Assembly (NCBI GenBank): GCA_024741835.1
Contig: JAENRP010000275.1
Coordinates: forward strand, 1 to 50,436
Direction of reading: 5' to 3'
DNA from: Diplocarpon mali
Lineage: Eukaryota; Ascomycota; Leotiomycetes; Helotiales; Drepanopezizaceae
DNA: 50,436 nt
The position numbers were made by a program, and so were the translations under genes. Below are positions 35,171 through 47,968 of the stretch, piece by piece (positions within the stretch are counted from its first letter, which is position 1; each line of letters opens with the position of its first letter). The notes under the pieces were generated by a model that searched no databases, was not told the DNA's origin, and saw only the letters and a list, made by a program, of their open reading frames with translations.

Positions 35171-35414
35171 ATAGAGACCTAAGATAGATAGGTCTTATGA
35201 TATATATCATATGATCGACGTAGGACGGTAGGAGGATAAAAGGGCCATCTTCTATATATAAAGATAGCGCGTATCGCTATAGTACTAAATATATCCTATA
35301 CTTAAGACTTATCCCTAATATCTTATCTAAGAGAGCCCGCTTATAGTGCTTCCTCCTCTTATTTTTAGGTCTTCCCTTAGGCCTATTCTTGTATTATCTC
35401 CCTTTAGTTTTATA
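35171..35414 (+). repeat. Gypsy 5' LTR of the plus-strand element
   Basis: 244 bp. Starts ATAGAGACC (TG altered to TA), ends TTTTATA, and has the same inverted repeat and GATATATATCATATGATC palindromic region as the other copies. A TATA-like GGATAAAAGG is at about 35233-35242. The left flank (CCAGATA) differs from the flank of the minus copy, as expected for an independent insertion. Confidence 0.88.
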
Positions 35415-36168
35415 TTAATAACCTACGCAAGGACCGATTTCTTAAGATTTCCGTCCTTATACAACCTTATCGATCTCTTAGTTTGCAGATAAAAGACCGG
35501 CCTTTGAAATACGTCTTCGAAATACTTATAGTATTTTAATCAACTTTAAAACCCTTATCTTTAATCGCCTAATTACTTAGAACTATCGATTTTCGTTTAG
35601 CAACTATTAATAACCTTAGATTTTCCCTTTTCAGTTCTGCTTTAAAAACCCCTATTTTCTTCCTCAACTTCGAGATTTTCGGAATTTTCAGCTTCCTAGT
35701 ATAAAAAGTTTAGCAAACCCTATAATAGTAATCTCAAATAGTAGTAGTTTTAAGTACTTAAGTAATACTAAGCGCAAACTTCAATTAAAAGTGCCTCTTT
35801 AGAATCCTTAGAAATCCGAATCTAATAATTCAGCCGCCTTAGCTTAATAGAACTTTAAAAATTGCCTTAGAATTATCTCTAAAGACCCTTTTATTCTAAG
35901 GACTAATAGGAATTAGCCTAAAGGCTAAGAAGAATCTTAGATACAAACCTTATCTTAGAAATTAGTCTTAAATTAAGTAAACCTTATCTTATTATAATTA
36001 GTCGCAATGCTCCTATTAGCTATTTAGCACTTAATTGGAATCTCTTAGCAAACTCGGATTAAACTTTTAATAGAATCCGGAATTCTACTCCTAGGCCTAG
36101 CCTATAAGTAAAAGGATAAAAAGATATCTTTAAATAACTTAAGACTACTACTTACTTTTTTAATATCA
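35415..36168 (+). other. Gypsy 5' leader, plus copy
   Basis: 754 bp between the LTR and the gag ATG, inverted match of 25928-26687. Begins TTAATAACCTACGCAAGG where a primer-binding site is expected; the tRNA is not identified. Contains palindrome 13. No ORF supported. Confidence 0.6.
36087..36109. repeat. 23-bp palindrome 13, plus copy
   Basis: In the leader, 59 bp before the gag ATG. Central AGGCCTAGCCT; partner 25987-26009. Confidence 0.85.
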
Positions 36169-38940
36169 ATGCTTAAAAATACTAATAATAATAATAATTT
36201 TAAACTTTTTATTAACCCTTTATTTAAATCTTTTCAAACTCGTTTTAATTACTTTAAGATTGACTCGGATTCTAAACGCTCTTTAAGCCCTTTTGAATTT
36301 CAAAGTACTCCTTTTAATAATCAATCTCATAATATTAAAGCTTCCCTTTTGCCTCTTATAGATTCTATTAACTTAGATAGTTAGTATAAAACGATAATAG
36401 TCGCATTTAAGGCTATTATTAATTACTTTCTCCTTCTTAATTCCCTTAGCGCTCCTTACTTTATAGGCGCTAATATTACTAATTTCCTTAAGTAATATAA
36501 GGAAACTTATTACGATTTTAGTATTATATAAAAGGATATAATTTCTTAACTTCCTTACTACTATAACTATATAAGTAAAGATATTATCAAATCCCTCCTT
36601 AAATAGAAAACGTATAGTTTATAAGAACTCCTTATTAAGGCTCTTAAGTCTGAATTCCGAGAATTTGATAGATAGTAGATTCGCAATACCTTAGCTTTCT
36701 TAAAGGAATTTATTCTAATCACTTATACTCTTAAGGAACTTAAAAACTACTATCAGACTTTTACTTATATATTAAATACCTTAATCAGCTAGAAAATACT
36801 TAATAAAGTTGAAAGAGGTTGCCTTTTCTTACTTAGATTACCTACTAGCCTTTGAAATAAGATTATCAAGCATTTTAAGATCGATAAGCAAGACCTTATA
36901 ACCTTTGCCTTATTTAAGGAATTCTTAGCCTTTGCTTTAAAATCAGATCTTAGTAAAAGAACTATTAATACTATAGAGTAGGAAAAAGCCCCTACTCCCT
37001 CTTATACTAAAGACCTTAAGAGCCTGGTCTAAGAATACTTAAAAGCTTTAGAAGTTATAAAAGAGGTAAAGAAGAACTTAATAGTTATACCTTTCACTTG
37101 CAGGCCTGACCTAAGAATAAGATCTAACCTTAGAATTAAGGAACTTAAGACCTAATTTATAGAACTCTGAATTTAAAGCTTAGAAACTAGGATTAATAAT
37201 CTCTTATAAGAAAAATAGCATATTCCTTAGTTTAGTAATAGATAAAACTCAGCCACTATAAGCTAACCTAGTAGTTCCTATTATCAAACTCCTACTTCTT
37301 ATCATTTGGAATAACTAGCTAATATAAGAACGCAATAGCTGGCTAAAGAAGGAGGAATTGATCCTAACTAGCACTTTGCTAATATTAATACTATAGGGTA
37401 TTAAGGAAACGGCAATAGAAGACGACTAACCTGCAACTTTTGCAATAATAAAGAACCTAACTGCGCTTTATATAAGTATTATAATAATTGCCCTCTTTTC
37501 CTTTATTTTATTAATACTAGGATTATATATATTAATAAGTATAAGATGCTTTATATTAAGGATCCTAGGCCAAAAGCTATCCTTATTAAAAAGCACTAGA
37601 ATCACTTATAGTTATAGACTATTCAAACGATAATATATAGTACGAAATAAGATAAGAATTTGGTCGAACGATAGCATATTATAGATATAAATGCCAAAAT
37701 CCCAACTTATATATATATAGGTCCAATTAGCAATCTACCTAAAGGAGTTCTTAAGGACCTAGCTTCTAATTAAACAGCTATAGAAGTTAAAGGCATCTCT
37801 ATCTTAGGATAGGTTAATAATAATGTTTTAGCTAATATTAATACTACTTCTATATCTAGGAACCCTTAGAATTCTCAGCGTCCTTCTAGATCTTCCACTC
37901 TACTAATACTAATAAAACTAGCTAAAGTCTAGAAATCAGCGTATACAACTTAGGAATCTTAATATAGAGTCCAAATGCTAAAAGATATCTAATAGTTTAA
38001 AACCGTAATAGATAAGGATAAGGCCGATATAGTAGATAAATTAATTAAAGATATAATAGATAAAGATAGCTCTAAGCTTAAAGATTAAGAAGTTGAAGTT
38101 ATTATATAGACCCTTAACCTTAAGTAAAAGAGATAGATATTAAAATAGGAGAAATTCGTTAATAAATACGCTAGTTTAACCACAATAAAGAAAGCTATAG
38201 AGAATATTATAGCTTAGCAAATTAATCTTACATTTAAAGACCTATTTAGTTTAATTAGACGCTTTGATAAAATGTTAAAAAAGCATATCCTAGTTGCCTT
38301 TAAAGATTTGAATAATAATAAGGAAATAGAAATTGTAATATAAAAGAACTCTAAGAAGCACCTAGCCTTAATTAAATATCTTTAGATTGCAAAAGATAAA
38401 GGAACCTAGAGGTACTATAATATTATAATAATAGCTTTAATATCTTAGAATATTAATTGAAATTGTTTAGCAGTTATAATAAAAAGCCCTATTATTATTT
38501 ATTTTATAAAAGAATCAATTAAAGTAAAGGCTCTAATCGATTATAGTTTAAAAGTTAATATAATAATTAGAAAAGTAGTAGAAATAGCTCAATTGATAAT
38601 CGTTAGTAATCGACTCCTTATTTATTCGACTATCTTTAAATCAAAATACAATTTTAATAGATAGGTGAAAAACGTAAAGGTTAGAGTTAAAGGAATCGTT
38701 AATTATACTAACTTTTTAATAATAAAGAATTCTTCGAATAATATTCTTTTAAGAATACCCTTTATTTTAAAATCTTAGCTAATATTTAACTATCTTAAAG
38801 ATAGGCTTATAAAAGCTAGCCTTTAGAATATAGATCAATCCTTAAAAGGATAAATAGTTATTATAAGAGATATAGCCGAATTCTAAAATAAGGTTTTAAG
38901 AAACGATTAGCTAGCATAAGGGCTAGGCTTAATGCTAGTA
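36169..38940 (+). pseudogene. Gypsy gag-protease, plus copy
   Basis: Frame from ATG 36169 with an Asn-rich start. Gag core near 36460-36900 resembles fungal Ty3/gypsy gag (GANITNFLKQYKE-like, with Q at a TAA, then a LLRLPTSL segment). A Cys-rich knuckle follows at 37432: CNFC, then NCALYKYYNNC. The protease-like stretch at 38521 is VKALIDYSLKVN, where the active-site pattern should be DSGAEVN (Asp kept, Gly lost), followed by NILLRIPFI near 38735. The frame ends near 38920, where pol takes over in the -1 frame. The first 71 codons are open; later ones are broken by TAA/TAG. Palindrome 12 lies in it. Confidence 0.8.
37096..37118. repeat. 23-bp palindrome 12, plus copy
   Basis: In gag, read as FTCRPDLRI; partner 24978-25000. 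Confidence 0.8.
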
Positions 38941-39011
38941 AAGGAAGGCACCTAGCGAGGAGTTATAGCAAAAGAAAGGTAAGTTTATCGATTTTAAATA
39001 ATAGTAATTTA

Positions 39012-39034
39012 ACTTGCGGTCTTAGATTAAGAGT
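39012..39034. repeat. 23-bp palindrome 11, plus copy
   Basis: Protease-RT linker, read LTCGLRLRV in the pol frame; partner 23065-23087. Confidence 0.75.
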
Positions 39035-39173
39035 CAAATCTGGAATTTTGAAAAATAGTACAATCGGCGTTTTATTAGCTTAATAATTAAGAAAAAAGAA
39101 AAATAAGGTAGAGAAGAGAGTTCGTTTTATAAATTTCAATAATTCACTAATCATTTTAAAAAATCTAAAAACC

Positions 39174-39196
39174 ACTTATAAACTGGACCTACAAAT
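39174..39196. repeat. 23-bp palindrome 10, plus copy
   Basis: Protease-RT linker, read TTYKLDLQI in the pol frame; partner 22902-22924. Confidence 0.75.
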
Positions 39197-40178
39197 AAAA
39201 AATAATAAAATTATTAATAATATTTCTATTTATATACTTTAAATTAACAACTTAGAAAATCTTTTATTTATTTTTAAAAAGGAAAATTCGGATCGTTTCG
39301 CAGGATTTAATAAAAAAGGAAAGAAGTAGAAAAGTATAGTACTAGCTAATATTCGAACTATATATAAAAGCAAGGCCGATAAAGTACAACTGGTAGATTA
39401 GGGAATCTCTAATAGCTTAAAGCTTAAAGGATTGGATAATTAGTTTAAATAAGATAAGAAGCTTCGACCTCTAAAGCCGGGTGGCAAATTCAATAAGTTT
39501 ATTATAGGTAGATTTTCTAATAAACCTATTAGATATTAACTAATAAAAGAATGTTTTAATATGCTAAAAATTAGAGAAGATTTGATAAAGTAAGAACGCA
39601 AACTACTTTATAAAACCTTAATAAATCGAAAGGATGCTTTGGCTTTTAATTAGATGGAACTTAGCTAGATTTAAGAAGAGGTTACGCCTTATATTAAGAT
39701 TAAGATAATACCTTACAAAGCTTAGTAAGAGAAAACATTTAAGGTCTTTAAAGCTCTTTAAAAAAAGGTAATCGAAATATTAAAGGATAGGCTAAAGCAA
39801 AGTGTTCTCAAGTTCTATAATAGCCCTTATAAGAACAAATAGTTCCTAATTGCTAAGAAGGAGAAGGGAACTTATAGACTAATAATAGCAGTAGTAGAGA
39901 TAAATTAAGTAATTGTTAAAGACGCTAACGTTCCTTTAAATATAAATAAGTTCTTAAATAAATTCGTAGGATTAACCTATAGCTCTCTTATTAACTTCTT
40001 CTTTAAATATAACCAATTCATTCTTAATATTAAATCAAAAGATATAATAGCAATTCAAACCTCTCTTAAGCTACTTTAGATAATAAGATTACCTTAAGGG
40101 GCTATAAATTCGATTGCTCAATTTATCTAAGTAATTTATAAGATACTAGTAGATTATATACCTAATATTACGCTCTCT

Positions 40179-40190
40179 TATATAGACGAT
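40179..40190 (+). other. RT active-site YIDD box, plus copy
   Basis: TAT ATA GAC GAT in the pol frame, both catalytic Asp codons kept; the minus copy reads YIDN. Confidence 0.8.
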
Positions 40191-41140
40191 ATAAGAGTAA
40201 AAGGATTAAGATTATTCTATAATTATAAAGAAGTTCTTTTTAGTATATAATGATTTATAATAGAATACATTTAGAACTTAGACCAAGTGCTTATATAATT
40301 CGAAAGGGCAAGAGCAACGGTTAGTCCGAAGTTATAATACTATCTCCTATCGATAGAAATTATTAGTTTCATTATTAATTCTAATAGCCGAAGTCTTTAA
40401 AGGGCTAAAGTACTTAAAATCGATAAATAGAAGAGGTATAATAATATAGTAAAAGCTCGCGCGTTTATTAGAGTTATAGTATACTATCGCATTTAGATTA
40501 AGGATTTCGCTAAAAAGGCAGTACCTATTTACTCCTTACTTTAAAAAGGGGCTGAGTTTTAATAAAAGGAACCTTAAATAAAGGCTATAAGACAATTGAA
40601 GCAAGCGTTGCTTAAAGTGCTATATCTGATTAAAATAGACTATAGAGCCGACGCTAGGCTAATTATACTAATAGTTAACGCAAGCTTAATCAGATAGGGT
40701 GCTATCCTTTAATAAGCTAATAGTTAGTAAAAAAGACATCTAGCTCGCTTTAAAAGTGGTCTTTAGAATCTAGTAAAGATAAAGTATAATATTATTAAAT
40801 AGGAATGCAAAGGCGCCTTAAAGGTAATGAAAAAGATGAGAAGCGACCTCTATAGTACTTACTTCATCCTTGAAACCGATGCTAAAGTGCTAGTAGAATA
40901 ATTGAATAGAGCTGCAAGCGACTTACTAAGAGCCTTATTAATAAAGTGGATTACTTAAATAAGACTAATAGACTTTAAAGTCAAATATATTCTAAGAATG
41001 AAAAATACCGCTGCCGACGGCCTTTTAAAAAGAACTCGCCCTTACCCCTTTAATTTAATTAAAGAAGATAAAATAGATATTAATAAGTAGGTAAAGAACG
41101 AAGTTAGTTATTTATTAATATATCGCTTTAAAGGGACTCA

Positions 41141-41163
41141 ACTTTTAGTCCTAGCCTGCGAGT
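41141..41163. repeat. 23-bp palindrome 7, plus copy
   Basis: RNase H-integrase linker; partner 20935-20957. Confidence 0.75.
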
Positions 41164-42575
41164 TAAATAAGAGAATTTTATTACCTAACTACTTAAGTGA
41201 CTTCGAAGAAATCGCAAAATTTTTAATTACACTTAAACGACTAAAGACAGTTGCTTTTAAGGATTTTTAGAAATTTAAAGCTAAAGCTCTAATTTATCTA
41301 ATATAAAGAAGACAATTGTTTAAAAGGAGCGATAACTTATTCTTTATATAACTCTACTTAAATGATAAAAAACTAAGGGCTAAAGCTATCTAGGATATTT
41401 ATAAGGAAACTAGCTACTAAGGAGCTAAGTCTACCTACTACTAACTCTTAAGGAAATTCTTTTAAAAGGGTTCTTTTAAAGACTGTAAAGCCTTTATAAA
41501 AAGTTGCATCTCTTATTAGAAACGAAAACTTAGTTGTAAAGAGAATCCTCTATTCCTAACTTAGCTATTAGGCCTTTTTTATAAAGTCAGTTTTAATATT
41601 ATATAAGTATTAATAACTGAAAATAGGATTATATATTTTATTTTAATAAAGGAAGACCTATTAGGATGGCCTAAAGGACGACCTTTAAGATCTGCTAACT
41701 TTAAATCTATTGCAAAGTTCCTTTAAGAAGACGTGGTCTATTACTATAGACTTTTTAATAGACTAATTATTAATAAAGGCCTTGAAAATAAAGGAGTAAT
41801 TAAAGCTTTTTTATAAAAATATAGTATTAAATAGGTTCAAATCTTAGCGTATAACTTAAAAGCTAATAGAGTAGTAAAGCAAGGATATCGCGACATTTTT
41901 AATAAGCTATCTAAAGTTACTTATAGAGGATTTAAGAATTAGATAAAACACTTTTATAAAATACTCTTTGCTTATCGAATGATAATCTATAAACCAACTG
42001 GAGTTATACTATTTTTCCTTATTTATAGTAGAGAGGCATAGCTTCCTTTTAAATCCTAATAGCTTATTTAAAGATTATTCGACTATAGTCAAATTTAGAA
42101 CTATTCCGATTTACTTGCAATAAGATGCTAATAACTTAAGCTTTAAGATATAGATATAAAGGAAATCATTTTATAAAAGAAATAATATTAGGAAAAAGCT
42201 AAGGAAGTATAGGCTGCTTTTAAAGTACTTAAAATGCACCCTATTTGAAAAGATAATCTTATCCTAGTCTATAATATTATAAGAAGTATTAATATATTAA
42301 TAGATACTAAACTTAACTATTAATAGCTTAGTCTATTTAAAGTTAAATCTAAGCAAAAAGAAAAGGGATACTATTCTCTTTAAGAACTTAATAGAGTCAA
42401 TATTAAAGGAACCTTTGCAGCTAACCGACTAAAGCGCTTTTATTAATGCGATTAGACCTTATTCCCTTTAGAAGACGAATCAGAAATTGATATAACCTCC
42501 GAATCCTCTATAAGAACCGACGGCGATATAAGCAATTTTAAACCCTTAGATAAAGATTAAGATTTTTCTAATTTA

Positions 42576-42598
42576 ACCTATAAGCCAGTCCTATAAGT
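42576..42598. repeat. 23-bp palindrome 9, plus copy
   Basis: C-terminal end of pol, read LTYKPVLQV; partner 19500-19522. Confidence 0.75.
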
Positions 42599-42719
42599 AA
42601 AGAATATCAAAATACCTAACTAATCGCAACTTTAAGTTATTATTCTTAAAATATCTAAAGAACGCAAGTAAGAATACTAAACGATTTCCTAGCCTATTAA
42701 TTATTTTACCTTCCTTTAA

Positions 42720-42992
42720 TCCTTATTTTTACATTTTCGGCAAGGTCGCCTCCTTTATTATTTAAGATATAGATCTTTTAAGATCACTTTAAATTCTTAC
42801 CTACTTTAACTTATTTTACATTCTTAATATTAGCCTTTAATTATAATATTCCTATTACTTTCCTTAAATAATAAATAAAAAGTCCAATTTCCTTAATATA
42901 TATATAGTAAACCTATTGCAGCTTATATGCCCTTTTAATTCTTATACCTTATTAAACTCTCTTATTTATACTACCTATCTTTTATAAGTAAT
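42720..42992 (+). other. Gypsy pol-ORF2 intergenic spacer, plus copy
   Basis: 273 bp, AT-rich, with no supported gene. The inverted counterpart is 19102-19378. Confidence 0.5.
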
Positions 42993-43838
42993 ATGCCTTT
43001 AAAGAACTTATAAATGGTTTTATCTACTATAATAGGGGATAAATAAGCATTAGTTATAAACTTCTCTTAGGATAGTAGAGCTATTATATTATTAAAAAGC
43101 TTTAAATCAACCTATGCAGCCTTAGGAGATATAGAGTAATAAAAACTCCTTTTAGCTTATGCGAATGCTATTAGTAACCTTTCAACTTAAGTAGCCCTTG
43201 GAATTCTCTAATTTGACAACTTCCTAATTAAAGAATTAAAACTAAAGGAAATCTCTAAAGAGGAATTCTTAGCTAATATAAATTAATATATAACCTTAGC
43301 TAATACTTTTAAAACGGATTAAGATAAAAGGGAAGAATCTATTCAATAATTAGATAATTTAGCCATTAATAAAAGAGGACTCCTATTTCGTTTACGTTTC
43401 CTAATAAATATTAATTCTAATAATAGAAGGCGAGTATTATTAAAAATTCTTAAGGAAAATACTCCTATAGCTAAAGCTATTTAAATTCTCAATTTCTTTA
43501 TCATTTAAGAAGGAGTAGTAAAATTCTAAAGCAATCGAATTCACAATTATAGATTTATAGGCCTATTTAATATAATACTTATAGCAGCTAATAAAGCTAT
43601 AAAAAGATCAAATTAAGCTATAGATATTACCTTACCTAATAGTACTATTATTAATATACTAAGGCTCTGCGCTTCTACTTATAGTTTGCTTATTTTAAAA
43701 GAAAACTAGACTCTTATACTAGAGTTTAAATAAGATTTCTTTAATAATAAAGAAGAGAATTGGTTATTTATAATTAAGCCTGCCTTGAAATTCGCCTCTT
43801 AGCCTAAAGATATAATAAGCGCTAAACTACATAATCTG

Positions 43839-43861
43839 ACTCGCGGTCTTAGACTAGGAGT
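43839..43861. repeat. 23-bp palindrome 8, plus copy
   Basis: In ORF2, read LTRGLRLGV, right after the FIIKPA block, the same place as palindrome 4 in ORF3; partner 18233-18255. Confidence 0.8.
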
Positions 43862-45224
43862 TAGAAATGAGAATTTTAAAACTAGACCTAACTTACCTCT
43901 TACTGAAATAATTTTAGAAACCGCTGCCGAACAGACTGCTTAAACGCTTAGCGCAGCCTCTTTAGAATTTTCAAAATTTTTAAAGGACTCTCCTTTAGCT
44001 AAATAACTAATTTTAGCTCAACCTTTAAAAAGGATAGATCATTTAATAACTACTTTAGCTAATTTGCAATTTGAAATTAAAGGATTGCGCGCCCGCTTAG
44101 ACTCCTTCCTTAATAACTTAAAAGAGCTAGTTCTTAACTTCTTTATATTTATATACAATTGATTTAGAAATAATAATATAAGGGAAGACCCTATTCCTAC
44201 TACTTTAAAGATAATTAAGAGAGCTATTAAATAGATTTAATAGCTTATTTTAAATAAGTTCGCCTTTATAGATATTATTCAATTCTTTAATAATTATAAA
44301 AGTCAAGAACCTAGTCTTTTAAATGCTAAGCGGGACTATTTTATCTTATAAGAAAGAGAATGCGAAAAGGAATCTATTAATTAGGACATTTGTAATTATA
44401 GCAATATGCCTCAATCGGTTATTCTCAACCTCGAACTTAAAGAACGATATAATATTTAAGTATCTTCTATAATGAAAACTCGCTTTTGATAGTATCTTCT
44501 TAGCGTAGGAATTAAAGGAAGAAGACTTTACAACCTTTATATTTGCTCTCTTTCGGTTTATTATAGTCTTAATTATAAAGGATTTGATATTAATAAAACT
44601 ATTAAATACTTCGAACTTCTTTATATAATAAAAGATATTAATCTTTTTCTAATCCACTTTAATAATTAATTCTTTATCTCTTTAAGGATACGCAAATCTA
44701 ACCTATTAATAATAGAGGCATCTTTAGGTATTATAAAATTTAGGGCTGATCCTAAAGCCTTAAAGGCGTTAAAGCCGATTGAATAAAACAATTCCTTCTT
44801 ATTAATATTATTAAATAATAAATAGCAAGAGGAAATAAAGGAAGAAGGGTCAATTATAATACCTAAACCCTTCGGATGCCGCTTTCTAATTAACAATTTT
44901 ACTACCGATAATAGTACTTTTATAAATATATTCCTCTCTATTATAAAATAAGAAATAGAGATATATCTTTATTACTTCTGCCCTATAGATAGCGCAACCT
45001 CTATACCTTCTTATTTTCTCTATAATATAATATTCAGTCTTACTTAATAAGTCCTTCAAATGCACTATAGACTTTACCTCTTAATTATAATAGTAAGAAG
45101 TAGAGGAACCTATTAGCTTATAGCCTACCTTAAACCTCCCTAATTGATTGGCCTTAGTCTTTACAATTAAGTCGTTTTAATAAAGAGAGATACAAGTACT
45201 ATTAATAAAGAAATTCCGATTTTC

Positions 45225-45247
45225 ACTTACGATCTTAGCCTATGAGT
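45225..45247. repeat. 23-bp palindrome 14, plus copy
   Basis: In ORF2, read FTYDLSL-V-like, the same place as palindrome 5 in ORF3; partner 16847-16869. Confidence 0.75.
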
Positions 45248-46109
45248 CAATTTTATTAGAAAGCAAGTCTTAGATTATTAGATCCTACCGATTAGATAAG
45301 GGCCAGCTTTTAAAAGCCTTAATAGGTAGGTTGGCTCTTAGTCGAATGTGAAACTTACTTTATTTATAAAGAAGATAAGTCAATAGACTTCCTAGGCATT
45401 TAGTTCAAAATCTCAACTAGCTTAAATAATTATAAAATTAAAGCGAAAGGAGATCTTGCGACTTATTATTAATAATAGTAATCCAATTATAGTAATAATA
45501 AAATAGGAATACCTTTTTAAAATACTTTTAAACAATCCTTATAAGATTAGTAGTTTTATAGCCTTTTACAATAATTATATAGCTATTTATAATAAGAATA
45601 CTTTAGAAAATGAGACTTAAATCTCTAATCTTATCTTTTTAGTCTTTACTTTAAAGCAACCTCTAGTACCTTAATAGATTAATACAAGTAAGACCACTGC
45701 ACCTTTTAAAGCAGCTTTTTATCTTAAGAACTGTAGCAGCCTCTTTAAAGCTATTATTAGTCGACGCTCTTAAATAGATCTATTAGTTATAATCAAAGTA
45801 TAAGAGTTGTTTCTTTTTAATAAAGACGAATTGAAAATCCACTTTATAAAATATAATTAAAAGCTCTTTAACGCCCTTATTAAGGCCTAGACGAATATTA
45901 TAAATACTAAGTCGCTTCTTTATAGACTTAAGTCTTAGGAATAATGCGATAAAGTAAATGCTATCCGAGAGCTTAATGCACTAATTAATAAAGGCATTAT
46001 TATAAGAAAATTCGGAAAAGAGACAAACTAAGACGCTAGCATAGTATCAGACCCTAATTTAGGAACTAATCCCCTATTTTTACCCTTAAGCTTAGAAACG
46101 CTAAGACTA

Positions 46110-46132
46110 ACTTGCAAGCCCAGCCTGCAAGT
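46110..46132. repeat. 23-bp palindrome 6, plus copy
   Basis: Near the end of ORF2, read LTCKPSLQV; arms ACTTGCA and TGCAAGT are perfect. Partner 15962-15984. Confidence 0.88.
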
Positions 46133-46310
46133 AAGGTTAAACTCAGTTGGCTTAAGCCTATAAGAAAGTTCGGATGAACCTCAGTTACTAAATTTAGGAA
46201 TATTAATAGAAGATCTTTTAAAAGAGGCCCCTAAAGCTAAGAAATCGCTAAGAAATAAGAACTAATATAAGAGAAGAAGACTCTAAAGTGATAATAGAAC
46301 TAACAATTGA

Positions 46311-46871
46311 GTCGACTTGATTTAGAGAATCATAATCTACCTCCCTCTTTAAAAACCATTTAGAGAAATTGCGAATTAGATATTGAATTTTTTTAGGATT
46401 ATCTACTTTTTATATACTTATACCTCTTTATTCTCTATTCATTATTCTATTCTATATATATTCTTTACTCTACTTTATTCTTTATATAATCTACCCTTTG
46501 ATTATTTCCTTTATATACAACTTTCTAACGCTTACCTTTGAAATATTATCCTTACCTTTGAAGAATTATCATTTACTAATTATAGGTCCTTATATGCGTT
46601 ATACCTTACTTTTATTCCTACTTCTAAGCTTATTATACCTACTTTTCCTTTATGCACTAGCGCGATTCCAAACTCTATAAATAAGCCTCTCCTTGTATAA
46701 TGATTTTACTTTTTTTTACTTTCTTTATAACCCTACCAGACCTATAATACTAGTACCACTATTATTATCTTTCTATTATTAATCTTTTCTAATATAGGCC
46801 TCTTATATTATTAATCTTTCTTAAATAATCATCTCTTTATTTAAAGCTACCCCCCTGCTGACTAATTTATT
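46311..46871 (+). other. Gypsy ORF2-ORF3 intergenic spacer, plus copy
   Basis: 561 bp, pyrimidine-rich, inverted counterpart of 15219-15783. A 60-codon open frame (46498-46680) is Leu/Ile-rich with no homologue in the minus copy's equivalent frame that I can support. No gene called. Confidence 0.55.
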
Positions 46872-47759
46872 ATAGTACCATTAAGCTTAAATAAGAAAGC
46901 CATACCTAAGAAGAATATATTAGTTATTGCCTTAAGTAGCAAGTTAATAAATACTATTAGCAATAAGCTAATATTAGAGGGTGGCTTTTTATAAGAGGGC
47001 AAGTTACTAAGATTATTAGAAGATATGATAAGTACTTATAGAACATTAGGTAAAATAGAATAATAGGTATTCCTAAACTCATTTATTAAAGTATTAAACT
47101 ATAGAATCTCTATAGTTAAAGAAGGATTTTTAGGCTTTGATGATTTTCTTAAGAATAAGCTTAAGATAAAGGGAATCGATTGTGAAAAATTTCTATAGGA
47201 ATATCAAGGGTATACTAATTCAATCGATCTATTTTAAAAGAATCGAGATAAGAAAAATAAGTATATAAAAAGGTTATTATAATTTATAAGTAGCACCTAT
47301 AGTACACTTTTTCAAATATACTTTATAACTAATATTACTACTAATAACGCCCTATAGGGGCTTGGTAAAATTTTTAAGACATACTAACCAGTAGCAAAGG
47401 CCATATAAGTATTAAATCATTTTACTATCTAAGAGGGCATAAAAAAGCTATAGGGAAATAGTATGCGAGGCAGAAAATTTATAGGTTTCTTAAGTACTAT
47501 TATCCACTTTGCTATTCAAACTATAAAGGATAGCCCCTCTTAGTATAATAATATTGCGTTACTAGACTAAACAGTTCTAGATACCCTTGGTTTGCAATAG
47601 TTATAATATAGTTTACTTATTATAAAGGAAAAGATAATCTATCTGATTGAGTATACTATAAACTACTTTGATAATAAGATAGAAAGATAGGAGTTTATTA
47701 TACCTGCCGCTTAGAAAATGCTACTACCCTTAGAAGATTTAATTAATAAGCAAAATTTG

Positions 47760-47782
47760 ACCTATAGGCCTGGCCTATAGGT
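47760..47782. repeat. 23-bp palindrome 4, plus copy
   Basis: In ORF3, read LTYRPGLQV; arms ACCTATAGGCC and GGCCTATAGGT are perfectly inverted around one base. Partner 14311-14333. Confidence 0.9.
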
Positions 47783-47945
47783 AGAAGTATTATATAAGGA
47801 GGATGTCCCTAAGCTAAAGGTGCCTATAACACTTAGAACTTAAACAGCTAACTATTGCGATTACTAATCATTAGACTTAGACGAGTTTGATTCACTATCC
47901 TTAGAGATGCCCTAAATACTTAGAATACTAGTAGTAAAGAAGTTG

Positions 47946-47968
47946 ACTTATAAGCCTAGCCTATAGGT
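47946..47968. repeat. 23-bp palindrome 3, plus copy
   Basis: In ORF3, read LTYKPSLQV; partner 14125-14147. Confidence 0.85.

Larger units (their letters stand above)
38913..42719 (+). pseudogene. Gypsy pol (RT-RNase H-integrase), plus copy
   Basis: Pol frame of a Ty3/gypsy element. A Lys/Arg-rich linker of about 700 bp comes first (palindromes 11 and 10). RT covers about 39660-40260: SPYKNKWFLIAKKEKG with W at a TAG codon, then LPQGAINSIAQF, then the active site YIDD at 40179-40190, intact in this copy. RNase H is at about 40500-41060 (ILETDAKVLVE, then AADGLLKR). Palindrome 7 lies in the linker. Integrase runs about 41370-42060, with GWPKGRPLRSANF at 41664 and a mutated NKGLENKGVIKAF segment. 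RT before integrase defines Ty3/gypsy; no chromodomain seen. The probable TAA stop at 42717 is shared by both copies. RIP stops abolish function. Confidence 0.85.
42993..46310 (+). pseudogene. Gypsy ORF2, plus copy (unknown protein, 1105 codons)
   Basis: Extra ORF downstream of integrase, from ATG 42993 to TGA 46308-46310; both signals and the exact length are conserved in the minus copy. The protein is not recognised. It is paralogous to ORF3: STYAALGDIEQQ near residue 39 matches STYRTLGKIEQQ; IAKAI.ILNFFI.EGVVKF near residue 159 matches VAKAI.VLNHFT.EGIKKL; YSLLILKE and FNNKEENWLFIIKPA match YSLLIIKE and FDNKIER.EFIIPAA; and IPSYFLYNIIFSLT matches PFAFLYNMTYSLI. The C-terminus is Lys/Arg-rich (KKSLRNKN, KRRRL), which could help nuclear or nucleic-acid targeting. 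Palindromes 8, 14 and 6 lie inside. Interrupted by RIP stops. Confidence 0.75.

Noticed and set aside
44666..44896. Minus-strand ORF of 76 codons
   Set aside because: Antisense shadow within ORF2 of the plus-strand gypsy.
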